NCBI RefSeq assembly: GCF_030272615.1 | Contig: NC_081412.1 | Coordinates: forward strand, 141,032,747-141,096,746 | Source: Cryptomeria japonica | Lineage: Eukaryota > Streptophyta > Pinopsida > Cupressales > Cupressaceae | Reading direction: 5' to 3' | DNA: 64,000 nucleotides | In this document: in pieces, positions 54,597 through 64,000 of the stretch | Numbering within the stretch: the stretch's first letter is position 1 | How the letters are laid out: each line of letters opens with the position of its first letter | Position numbers and translations under genes: made by a program | Notes under the pieces: model-generated | What the model was told of the DNA's origin: nothing | The model's database searches: none | The model's input: the letters and a program-made list of their open reading frames with translations, nothing else

Positions 54597-57244
54597 ATGC
54601 GTACATGTGAAACAAGTTTTGATCAGATCAATAGTGGGATAGGGAGAATTATTAAGCTCAATATTCAATTGAAGCTTTATATCAACATGAAGTACAAGTA
54701 TCAGGGATTTGAATTCATGTCCGTGCTAAAAAGCACTCTTCCTCACCTTTTAGATACGAAGCTAGGACAGTTGGGACATCTTATTTTAAAGAGTTTTTGG
54801 GACAGCATGGAAGAAACAAAAAGGTCTTCTTTGTCACAAAAAATATTGGAAAGTGGTTTACCCCATGCAGCAGGTTTTCCAATATCAGTCCAATGTTCAG
54901 ACTTGGTGTTAGACTGTGTCAAATGCTACAACCTGGAAACTAGGGAAGTTAGAACTATTGATGACAATTTGATTGTCAAGTTAGACAGTGTATCCCTCAA
55001 CATCATTCTCAGACTGCCAGCTAGGGATCAGTTTGCAAGCATAAATCAAGAGACCGCTCATCAATACTTTCTCAAGAACAAAGATCAGTGTCTCAAGACC
55101 ATAGCAAGGAATTGGCTACACACTCCAAAGAGAGGAAAATTACAGCTCCCTAGGACATCACACAAAAATCTCTTTGTTGAATAGATATCAAATATTCTAC
55201 TTCACTGGTTGATCAGGAGTGCGCAAGCAAGTGAATTCGAACCATGGATGTACCTGTATATATCTGTCATAAGCAAAGGAAGTCAATTTGTTGATTGCGG
55301 GAGTATCATAAGTGACAATTGCACAATCAAATGGTATGCTTTGAAAAGAATCAATACTTCTACATGACTTCTTTCCTCTTCTATGCAGTTGCTAGTATGA
55401 GGACATGGCCTGAACATAGAACCGAAGGGTTGTTTTCCAACGCTTCACAGATATATGAGTTTTACCCATAGCTAAAACCACAAGTGAGTTATAAACATTT
55501 CCTTATAGTGAATGATGCTTTCACAATGCTGACAACAAGAGCACTCCAAGGAAATATTGGACTCAAGATTTCTCCAGAAGTTGCAAACCTTATAATGCAT
55601 AATTGCTATCCTTTCAAATTGCTGAGGTACGAGGATGATAAGATCATCTTGATAGAGCTTTGTAGATAGCTTGCCGAGGTTCACAAGATTGTAAAAACAA
55701 AAAGAAAGATGACATTTCTTTTCATATTGGCCTGGGTTACTATAGCTACAAATCTTTCTCAAATGCTCAATATATTGAGCATTCTTTGGTGAGTCGTACA
55801 CACTACATTGGCACTATGAGGTATCCATATGATAGTAAGTGTTTTGCTAAAAGTAATTTGGATTTGGGCCCAAGTTATTATCATCTTCCAGGAATTGAAG
55901 ACTTTTGGGAAGACTATGAAGATGAATATGAAGTGAGAAAAAGGGATTGGATGCACTTCACATTAGAGCAGATCAAGCTATTTGGGCTGAAATGGGATGT
56001 GAATGGGATTGAAGATGATCTCACAGATGTGGTAGATCCTCTCTATTTTAACAACCCTTGTCACTTATTAATTGGTCAAGTCACAAAGTAAGGGAATTGA
56101 ATGAAAGAACTGCTTGTATCATAAAGAGATGATGATAAGAGTGGGTGAGAAAGAAAATATTTGAAGCTACTGCAACTAGGCCTATAAATAGAAATAATCC
56201 TTCAAGGAAAGGAGATGATATTCAAGGAAGTACCCCTTTCTCCAATACTTAACAAATTTTGACCCCTACTTCTAATTTGCAATTAGGGGCTCAAGGTGAT
56301 GTTGATGGTGAAGATCCAAATTAGAAAGGTATTTTCAAAAGCATTCGCGAGAGTGATTCAAGGATAACAAAGAGGAGATCCAAGCTTAAAGATAAGTCAT
56401 TAGATCAAATTAAAGAAGCAGTTGAAGAAGAAGGGAATGCGAGTCCCCAAAAGAACTCTTAAGGTGAAGAATCAATCCCTACCATCGCTCATTCCCCTCT
56501 TACTGCATCCCATCCAAATGAAAATCCTTTCTTAATCTATCCACTTGTATGGAGCCACCAAATGCTGAAATCTTAAGTGTTTCACAGCTTGAAACCCGCC
56601 CTTGGTTACAACCAAACTTGCTCAAGAAAAGAAAAGTCACTCAACTAATTTACAACATCAAGGTTAGCTATTGATCCTTCATCTGGAAATATGTGTGTTG
56701 AAGTGGCTCAATCTGTATCACAGAGGAATGTGGAAGAAGCCAGTGTAGCTGATTTTAAGATTACTAGGGTAGATTTTGGTCCTTAATCATGCGAAGGTGA
56801 TGTCTATAATTTTCAAGTATTTGCAACTAAATTAGTGGAAAGGATAGAAAAGGAAAAACAAACTAAAGATCGACTGAAACAAAAGGTACAAGTTTTGACA
56901 TCTTATCTTAAAGCAATTGTTGATTCATCTTCGATACCTATTGATATGATCTCTTCTCCCGCTTATATCTCATGTTTGAGAGAATCACAACTCTTCATTC
57001 TATGCCTTTTGACCATTCATTAATTTAATTTTACATTTTAATTACATTACATTTTTATTATTTTATGTTTTAATTTATCATTCTTATTTATTATTAAATC
57101 TTATTTCAAAATGGGGACATTACATTTCAATTGTAAATCTATGTCTTTAGGTCAAAGGAAGTTTATATCTATATATACTCCCATCCTTATAATCGTAGTC
57201 ATTGTATTTTGTATATCTTTTACATGTATACTCTACTACCAGTG

Positions 57245-57287
<43 letters not shown>

Positions 57288-57840
57288 TCTTATTGTCATC
57301 GATCAATTATTTGCATATATGCATATGCATCATCTTTCGCAAAGTTAAAAATATTTTATTGCAATGCATTCCTTACGAGTGTCCTCTTGAATAACTGCTA
57401 CCAAAACTTATATAAAAATGATCATTATCATGTATATACTACAAAATTATTAAGTGTGAGGTTCACAAATCTAATCATTTATTTGAAAACCATGTTCTTA
57501 GTCAATATGGACTTATTCTATTTAGTATTTGTAAATAGTATGTGTAAAAATAATTGTATCTTTGTATATTTATTTTTTATTTTTTTCTCTTTATATATGT
57601 ATATATATACATAATTGTTTTGTATTATAAAATAATAGGTCAACTATACCACTATAAGCAACAGACTATCATCTGTTGGCTTTTGGGTCAGCTCAATGTG
57701 GCAAGGAAGAAAATTAGTGGATTGGAAGCCTTCATTGAAGTAGATTCCAGAGCTTCTAGTTGGGCTATGGAGGACAAAGACTAGAGAGTTTGGGATGCGG
57801 CTAAGGATTTGTCCAAGAATTTAGATAAATGAGATAGAAA
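54597..57840 (+). pseudogene. unrecognised decayed coding unit H: globular N half, linker, coiled-coil end
   Basis: The first open segment (54597-55184, 195 codons) includes LGHLILKSFWDSMEETKRSS, REVRTIDDNLIVKLDSVSLN and LRLPARDQFASI. One frame continues through 55484-55669 (MLTTRALQGNIGLKISPEVA) with a few stops. 55786-56091 is acidic and aromatic (YYHLPGIEDFWEDYEDEYEV). Then come a basic/acidic linker (RESDSRITKRRSKLKDKSL, ~56343) and a heptad segment (ERIEKEKQTKDRLKQKVQVL, 56838). An AT-rich block follows at 57025-57640, then NVARKKISGLEAFIE. The first part faintly resembles plant transposon-associated domains. A possible short intron lies at ~55334-55388 (GTATGC...TATGCAG). I cannot name the family, and transposon origin is likely but unproven. 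Confidence 0.45.
57025..57640 (+). other. AT-rich intron-like block with (TA)17
   Basis: Very AT-rich, with a perfect (TA)17 at 57249-57282 and ending TAAAATAATAG|GTCAAC. It separates two coiled-coil-coding segments of unit H, so it may be an intron or an insertion. The long open frame inside (57111-57614) is hydrophobic low-complexity and not a gene. Confidence 0.4.
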
Positions 57841-58648
57841 GGAGGAAGAATTCAAGATACTATGATGCAGGAGTATGCCCAGTTCATAGCAATCTTGCAT
57901 CAACCAAAAATATTTTCCTTTTTGTTTTTGCTTTCTGTTTGCAGTTTCAACATTTCTTTCTGTGTGTCCTGGATTTGGCTCACCAGATCCTATGGAGTTG
58001 GATTTTTCTTGAAGACTTGATCATCTTCCTTATTCCCAAACCATGGAGCATTTGGATCATTTTTTGGCAAGTTATCGATACCGGTTTTCGAGACAGTTTC
58101 CTGTTATCAGTTGCCTGAACCTATTTGCATTTGTAATCTATTGGATCCCTTTCGTAGCTTGTGGAGCCCTGAGCATTGATTTCAATGTTTCTTGGCGTGT
58201 GGCCGACCTTTTCTCATGATCTACACTTCATCCTTTGGATTTTTTGGAGGAATCTCTTGGTGGAGGCCGACCTTGTTGGTTTTGCACGTTAGGTCTTGTT
58301 CTTCGGGTTTTGATCCCTTTTTGGGCCGACCGAATCCCCTTGGATCATATAAATCATTGTAATAGAGCATTAGAATGTAACAACGAAGAAGTTAGACTGA
58401 GCGTAGAAGATAGATCTTAAGATTGAAGGTCTCGGTTGTGACCTATTTTGTACTTCGAATGTGTTTTAGGGCCTGTGAGCCGCTTCCTGTAACCCGGTTA
58501 TTACCGGTTGGTTGTAATCAATTTTCATGTTATAATTCAATCTATTTTGCATCGCCTCCATCATGTCTTTGTGTTTCCATTGTGTTTACTCTTGATGAGT
58601 AGTCTGGACTGATCTCTTTGAGGTCCCTCCTAACCGATGACTGCTTCA
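57841..58648 (+). repeat. probable 5' LTR of gypsy element G (left limit unknown)
   Basis: It precedes a primer-binding-like site and a gypsy gag. TATAAAT lies at 58348-58354, and GCCGACC words recur (58203, 58267, 58325). No second copy is in the window, so the limits are tentative. Confidence 0.4.
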
Positions 58649-58651
58649 AGT

Positions 58652-58663
58652 TGTATCAGAGCG
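58652..58663 (+). other. element G primer-binding-like site
   Basis: TGTATCAGAGCG resembles the initiator-Met site TGGTATCAGAGC with a change at the third base. It lies ~290 bp before the gag domain. Confidence 0.55.
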
Positions 58664-58779
58664 AGTTTTCATTCTAGAGATTGTGTTGTCTTGAGAATTT
58701 TGTTGTATGGTGGCGAACTGAGGACTCGACCTGTAGCTGCAGAGGACTGATGTAAACGATGGTACAAAGAGGAGCTAAG

Positions 58780-59618
58780 AATGGTGGAGCGCATGGGAAT
58801 GTCGACCTTGTTGTGAGGAATAGCAGCCCGGTTGGAAGCTGTCGAGATAGCCCAAAGAAGAGACCGACAAATTGAAGATGTAAGTGAAGATGAAGGAGAA
58901 GAAGCCCCGATTGAACAAGTAAACCCCCTCTGGATGAGGAAAGGTTTTTGAGGGTTTTGAGTAGGGCGAATACTAAACCTCATTTTACCCCACTGGAATA
59001 TGATGAAAAGTTGGATTTGGATGAATTGATGGATTGGATCTCGGAGATGGAGAAATATTTTGATTTTGAAAACACTGCAGAAGAAAGGAAGGTGAAATAT
59101 GCCTGTACCCAGTTGAAAGGTCATGCATCTCTTTGGTGGGAACATTTGCAAGTTGATAGACAGAGAAGAGGCAAAGAGAAGATCAAGACATGGGATCAGA
59201 TGATTGCTAAGTTGAAATCAAAATTTATGCCAGTTGATTGTCAAGTGAATCTATTCCAGAAGTTGCAGAATTTGAGACGAAAGGAATCGAGTGTGAAGGA
59301 GTACACTGAAGCATTTTATAAGTTGAATATCAAATACGGACATGTTGATGATGAAGTTGAACAAGTTGCAAGATATTTTAATGGAATGCGAGTGTCTATA
59401 CAAGATGAACTTAGTTTCATCAAATTACAGAGTGTTGAAGAGGCTTACCAGTATGCCCTGAAGGCAGAAGAAAATATAAACAAAAGACATGAATAGAGGT
59501 AGAGAGGTAGAGGTGGAAGGTTTTCCAGAGGAAGATTTCAAGGAGGAAGAGGATATATCGAAGGTAGAGGAACCTATACAGATCATAACAAGGACAAGGA
59601 AGTGAGTAAAGAAGGTAA
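58780..59618 (+). pseudogene. gag: element G Gag (Ty3/gypsy), frameshifted and cut by an LTR insertion
   Basis: The front segment from ATG 58780 (MVERMGMSTLL, then RLEAVEIAQRRDRQIEDVSE) has a stop and is in a different frame from the main domain. The main open frame at 58948-59496 is a Retrotrans_gag domain: LDLDELMDWISEMEKYFDF, KVKYACTQLKGHASLWWEHL, IKTWDQMIAKLKSKFMP, NLRRKESSVKEYTEAFYKLN. After TAG 59494 the frame continues as an Arg/Gly-rich segment (RGRGGRFSRGRFQGGRG) until a copia-type LTR starts at 59619. The type is that of del/Tekay-like gypsy Gags, which normally continue to a zinc knuckle and pol. Those must lie beyond the window. Confidence 0.8.
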
Positions 59619-60415
59619 TGTTGGGATCCAAGAACACGGAGAGGGGGGGTGAATAAGTTTTCTGCTGGAATGATTAAATTTGACCTTATTAACACAACAA
59701 CTCAACAACCAGTATACATAAAAGAAGATAACAATAAATAACAATGCAACCACAGAGATGAACACCATAACACCACATATTTATACATGGAAAACCTCAA
59801 CGAGGAAAAACCACGGTGGGATTGGAGACCCACAATGTCTATCCACTGATTAGATGAATAAATATTACAATAAGGGACCTAGACATGCAGGAAGGACAAC
59901 AGCCTAAAGCACACTGCTCATCACAAAAGGATCCTCATTGACTACAAAAAACTTCAAACTACAATCTGGAATGAAGATTGAACTGTCAAAATAGCATCTC
60001 CTATGCCTAAGTATAGTTCTGGTTTAAGCTCAATACCAGAGGTCTTAAACCTCTTACATAAACCCAACTAGATCACCCATGATCGACCAAATCCTCTGCA
60101 TATGATTACAATCTTATTCGCACAAAGATAATCGCATAACCATTCGTCTATAATCTTCCTATGATCTACAAAAAGATCTTGCATCATATTTATACTAACC
60201 CGGGACCTAAACAATTAGGTCATTCACCTAAAAGATAATACAATAAATCCATTACATAAACCCACAAACCAATGATAATCCTAGTCGGCCTAAGACCGAA
60301 ACAACATTAACCAAACAATAGATCCAACGGGTAATGCATCAGGATCATCCACCAACACGTTACATAAACCAGTCCATAACCTAACAAAATAGCATTAAGT
60401 TCGGACCCAAAGTAA
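59619..60415 (-). repeat. copia-type LTR, minus orientation (left LTR of inverted pair)
   Basis: On the plus strand it starts TGTTGGGATCC followed by GGAGAGGGGGGGTGAA, the reversed end of a copia LTR. Its portion 59833-60415 is the left arm of the inverted repeat. The LTR start end near 60415 is eroded. Confidence 0.65.
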
Positions 60416-61040
60416 GTCACCATAAACCAAATGCAACACCAACTTGATGCCATAATGTTACTTTGGGTACGAACTTAATGCTATTTTGTTAGGTTATGGA
60501 CCGGTTTATGTAATGTGTTGATGGATGATTCCGATGCATTACTAGCTGGATCTATTGTTTGGTTAATGTTGTTTTGGTCTTAGACCGACTTGGATTATCA
60601 TTGGTTTGTGGGTTTATGTAATGGATTTATTGTAGTATCTTTTAGGTAGCCGACCTAATTGTTTAGGTCTCGAGTTGGTATAAATATGATGTAAGATTTC
60701 TTTGTAGATCATAGGAAGATTATAGATGGATGGTTATGCGATTATCTATGTGCGAATAAGGTTGTAATCATATGCAGAGGATTTGGTCAATCATAGGTGA
60801 TCTAGTTGGGTTTATGTAAGAGGTTTAAGACCTTCGGTATTGAGCTTAAACCGAAACTGTACTCAGGCATAGGAGATGCCATTCTGACAGTTCAATCTTC
60901 ATTCCGGATTGTAGTTCGAAGTTTTATGTAGTCAGTGAGGCTCCTTTTGTGGTGAGCAGTGTGCTCTAGGTTGTTGGCTTTCCTGCATGTGCATGCCCCT
61001 TATTGTAATATTTATTCATCTGATCAGTGGATAGATATTG
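59833..61040. repeat. inverted repeat: two 583-bp arms, 42-bp spacer
   Basis: Arms at 59833-60415 and 60458-61040 are reverse complements with roughly 92% identity by eye. The spacer is 60416-60457. Both arms are LTR sequence of one family, including a TATAAATAT box, joined start to start. Confidence 0.85.
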
Positions 61041-61041
61041 T
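60456..61041 (+). repeat. copia-type LTR, plus orientation (right LTR of inverted pair), truncated
   Basis: It starts TGTTACTTTGGG. It is cut at 61041 by the LTR of the next copia, so the typical C-run end is missing. TATAAATAT is at 60679-60687. Confidence 0.65.
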
Positions 61042-62054
61042 TGTTAGACAGTTCAAATAATTAGAAGATAACTGAGAAGGGGGGGGGGGGGTGAATCAGT
61101 TGTCACTAGATTACTGGAACCTTAAGCAATTAAAACTTTAGCCTGCACTTGTAGAAAGGCCAACAGCCTAGAGCACATTGCTCATTACAAAAGGAGTCTC
61201 ACTAACTACATAAAAATCTAGACTACAATCCGAAAGAGAGAATGAACTACAATGATAACATCTCCTATGCCTGAGTACAGTTTCGGTTAAGCTCAATACC
61301 GAAGGACTAAATCCTCTTACATAAACCCAACTCAATCACCAATGATCGACCAAATCCTCTTTATGAATGATTATTACATTATTCGCTCCTTACATATCCA
61401 TACATGATCTACAATGAGATCTTACATCATATATACAAACCCCCAACCACAAAAAATAAGGACGGCCACCAGACAATAAAGCAATTACATAATTACAAAA
61501 CATGTCGGCTTGAAACCAAACAAATAATATCCAACCCATAAGATATCCTGGAAACACATCAAAAAGTCCAATCAACACGTTACATTAAGGCGGTCCATAA
61601 CCTAGATAAACCAGACCCAATTTAGGTCCACACACACTAAAGTAATGATCTGATTCAACCAAGTCTTGAACACGATCACCATCAACATCCTAAATCTCTA
61701 CTAGAAGCCACACCAACACGACTTATGCATAACATCAAAAGATCTTCAACAAAGCTCTACTAGTGAAACCCTCACCGGATCAACAAACCAAGCTTACTAG
61801 CATACAATTTAGCATCCGATCACCAAATCAAAACTGACTGAACATGAATCTGAGTAACATGAATAGAAAATCTAAGCCAATTCCGTAAGCCAAAACATAT
61901 CGGAGCATACTGGATCATCACGATCTAACCAACCAGAAGCCAAACAACCTACCAGGACCAGAAGGATACTAGTAAAGCAACCAAAACAACTAGTGTTGAC
62001 ATCAATGACAAAACATCAATGCAACACATAATCAATTCCTCCAAATGGCCAACA
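61042..62054 (-). repeat. 3' LTR of the minus-strand copia (1013 bp)
   Basis: On the minus strand it starts TGTTGGCCATTTGG and ends CTGTCTAACA. A run of 13-14 G occurs at 61079-61092. Part of it (about 61150-61350) is homologous to the arms of the neighbouring inverted repeat. Confidence 0.85.
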
Positions 62055-62072
62055 ATCTCCCCCTTTGGCATT
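62055..62072 (-). other. polypurine tract of the minus-strand copia
   Basis: Minus strand GCCAAAGGGGGAGAT, adjacent to the LTR start. 62073-62420 is 3' untranslated, with several further CTCCCCCT words. Confidence 0.85.
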
Positions 62073-62420
62073 GATGGCAACACTAGATGTGCAAAATATC
62101 CAAGTGCCAAGAAATGCCAAACAAATCTCCCACACAAGAATGTAGCAATGAAATTCTGATCCATACTCTCCTTGTAAATGACATCTCAGTTAAGTTCTGC
62201 AAATTTCTCCCCCTAATATATATATCCCTTAAGTTTTTCACATGAATATCTCTCCCCCTTTGATGTTAATGCCAAAGATCTGGCATAAATATCAAAGCAA
62301 AATAAAAAACCATTGAATCACAAGGCTAACTACTCCCCCTAAGCAGTAGCATCACCACATCAATCTAGAATGAATAATATCTCTGATAATACATACCAGA
62401 CTAATGCCAAATAACATCAA

Positions 62421-64000
62421 TCAGTTTTCTGGCAGATGGGAAGAAATCCCTAATCTGTCTCTGAGGTACTCAAATGATTATTTAGGCGAAGGTTTAATGA
62501 AAATGTCTGCAATCTACTCTTTAGTGTTCACATAAACTAGTCTAACTTCATTTTCTTCCACCTTCTCCTTCAAAAAGTTATATTTGATAGATATGTGTTT
62601 TGTCTGAGAGTGAAATACCAGATTCTTTGATATGTCTATAATAGCAGAGTTATCACAGTGAATAACTACTGGTCCAATTCAATGCACTTTTATGTCCTTC
62701 AACATTTGCTTCATCCATAGAACTTGTGTACAGTTAGTAGCAGCAACAACATACTCAGCTTAAGCAGTAGATAAAGAAGTACATGATTGTTTCTTGTTGA
62801 TCCATGAAATAAGTTTCTTTCCAAGAAAGAAAGCTCCACTGGAAGTATTTTTCTAGTCATCAACATCAACTTCCCAATTTGCATCTATATATGCACATAA
62901 AGTAAAGTCATCATCCTTAGGGTACCACAAACCATATTCAGATGTACCTTGAAAGTATCTAAAATTTCTTTTCACCGCACTCTCATGATTTTCTCTAGGA
63001 TCATTTTGATATCTTGATGCAATGCAAACATCATTCATTATATCATGCCTAGTCTGAGTCAAATATAGTAGACCTCCAATCGTAGACTTGTATCTTGTAG
63101 GATTTACCAGTGTAGATCCATCTTTCCTTGTCAATTTCTCACTGGTAACAATAGGAGTACTAATCGGTTTAAAATCTTCCATACCAAATTTCTTCAACAT
63201 CTCCCTAGCATACTTAGTTTGACAGATGAAAATACCTTTATCAGTCTGAGTAATCTATAAACCTAAGAAAAATTTCATTTCCCCAATCATAGACATTTCA
63301 AATTCATTCTCCATAATTTTAGAAAATTCCATGCACAACTTATCTTCACCTCCAAAATAATGTCATCAACAAAAACCTCAATAATCAGTATATCATCATC
63401 AGTGACTTTATAATATAAATTACTGTGAGCATTACCTTTAGTGAAACAAAGCTTCAAAAGATATTTATCTAATCTTGCATACCAAGCTCTAGGTGCCTGT
63501 TTCAATCCATATAAAGCTTTCCTTAGCCTGTAAACCATGTTTTTATCATCTGAAAGTGAAAAACCATCATGTTGCTCAATATAAACTTCCTCATCAAGAT
63601 CCCCATTTAGAAAAGCACACTTAACATCCATCTAATAAACCTTGTAGTTTTTATGTGCGGCATAAGCAAGAAATAATCTTACAACTTCAATTCTAGCTAT
63701 AGGTGCAAAAGTTTCACCATAATCAATTCCTTCCTTTTGAGAATATCCTTTACAAACCAATATAGCTTTATTCCTCACAACTTGTCCATCTTCATTTAAT
63801 TTATTCCTAAAAACCCATTTAGTTCTAATAACATTGTTGGGGAACTAAAGTCCATGTGTTATTCTTCTCTATCTAATCTAATTCTTCTTCCATAGATTTC
63901 ATCCAACATTCATCTTTACATTCTTCAATTATTGATATTGGTTCAACTTGAGAAATTAAACATACCTCATTAGCTGTCAATCTTGTTCTTGTCATCACTC
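62421..64000 (-). pseudogene. pol: copia reverse transcriptase and RNase H, C-terminal pol (5' part outside window)
   Basis: Copies element RNA into DNA. From 64000 downward: WMKSMEEELD, RTKWVFRNKLNE, then [20 protein letters not shown] (63631), [18 protein letters not shown] and the catalytic box FVDDIIL (~63360). Then GGLLYLTQTRHDIMNDVCIA, the RNase H acidic positions in DANWEVDVDD (62853-62880), AEYVVAA (~62740) and HCDNSAII (~62660). It ends SSHLPEN at TGA 62421. Stops include TAG at ~63632 (expected Gln), one near 62850 and one near 62760. A frameshift lies at ~63300. Confidence 0.88.

Larger units (their letters stand above)
61042..64000 (-). mobile_element. Ty1/copia element, 3' part, continues beyond window
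   Basis: The minus-strand order from the right is RT, RNase H, 3' untranslated region, polypurine tract (62055-62072), LTR (61042-62054). Gag, protease, integrase and the 5' LTR are outside the window. It is related to the plus copia at 28068 but less decayed in the visible part. Confidence 0.9.

Noticed and set aside
57111-57614. 167-codon hydrophobic open frame
   Set aside because: Composition is that of AT-rich DNA with (TA)n and it looks like membrane protein only by chance.
59833-61040. Inverted repeat as a foldback DNA transposon or MITE
   Set aside because: Both arms are LTR sequence with TATA boxes and one has a copia LTR end. No TSD around the palindrome was found.

Overview
The window is plant nuclear DNA made almost entirely of nested LTR retrotransposons and their debris. 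I found no intact ordinary host gene. The Ty1/copia and Ty3/gypsy proteins, an archaeal-type RNase H in one gypsy element, a plant mobile domain (PMD) gene and a decayed PPR gene of the plant PLS class all indicate a land plant. The nesting depth and AT-rich content fit a large, repeat-rich genome such as a conifer, but the species is an inference I cannot prove.

Layout. (1) 1-7169: minus-strand gypsy-type element (gypsy-I) with protease but no RT, RNase H or integrase; its far end lies left of the window. (2) 7170-35871: minus-strand element C, a pol-less element with copia-type LTRs. It is split by gypsy-I (in its 3' LTR), by gypsy-II (9644-24699, exact TSD GTTCC) and by a decayed plus-strand copia (28068-35287, in its 5' LTR). 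(3) 35872-45196: minus-strand gypsy element F. Its gag is split by element C and, 75 bp away, by element D (35947-43594, exact TSD TTTCC), a second member of the family of C. (4) 45197-51300: element E, a third and older relative on the minus strand, broken by two solo LTRs with perfect TSDs (ATATC and CAAGG). (5) 52400-54200: decayed PPR gene. (6) 54597-57840: decayed unrecognised coding unit. (7) 57841-59618: start of a plus-strand gypsy element G with a gag. (8) 59619-61041: two related LTRs in opposite orientation forming a 583-bp-arm inverted repeat. (9) 61042-64000: 3' part of a minus-strand copia element running off the window.

How the parts work together. Gypsy-II has nearly identical LTRs and a clean TSD, so it moved recently. 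Yet it lacks the RT core and has seven nonsense codons in one otherwise continuous frame, so it was probably mobilised in trans. It also carries an antisense two-exon PMD gene, and arrays of one short GCGTCTGTGTC-type motif lie upstream of both its sense and antisense coding units. Elements C, D and E share an architecture of coiled-coil/zinc-knuckle Gag, a conserved unrecognised ORF2 and a charged helical ORF3, with no polymerase. These are the best candidates for something undescribed.

Relative order inferred from nesting: E is oldest, F entered E, C and D entered F, and gypsy-I, gypsy-II and the plus copia entered C. Nearly all nonsense codons are explained by C:G to T:A change (CAG, CAA, CGA or TGG to a stop), as expected for methylated, silenced repeats.
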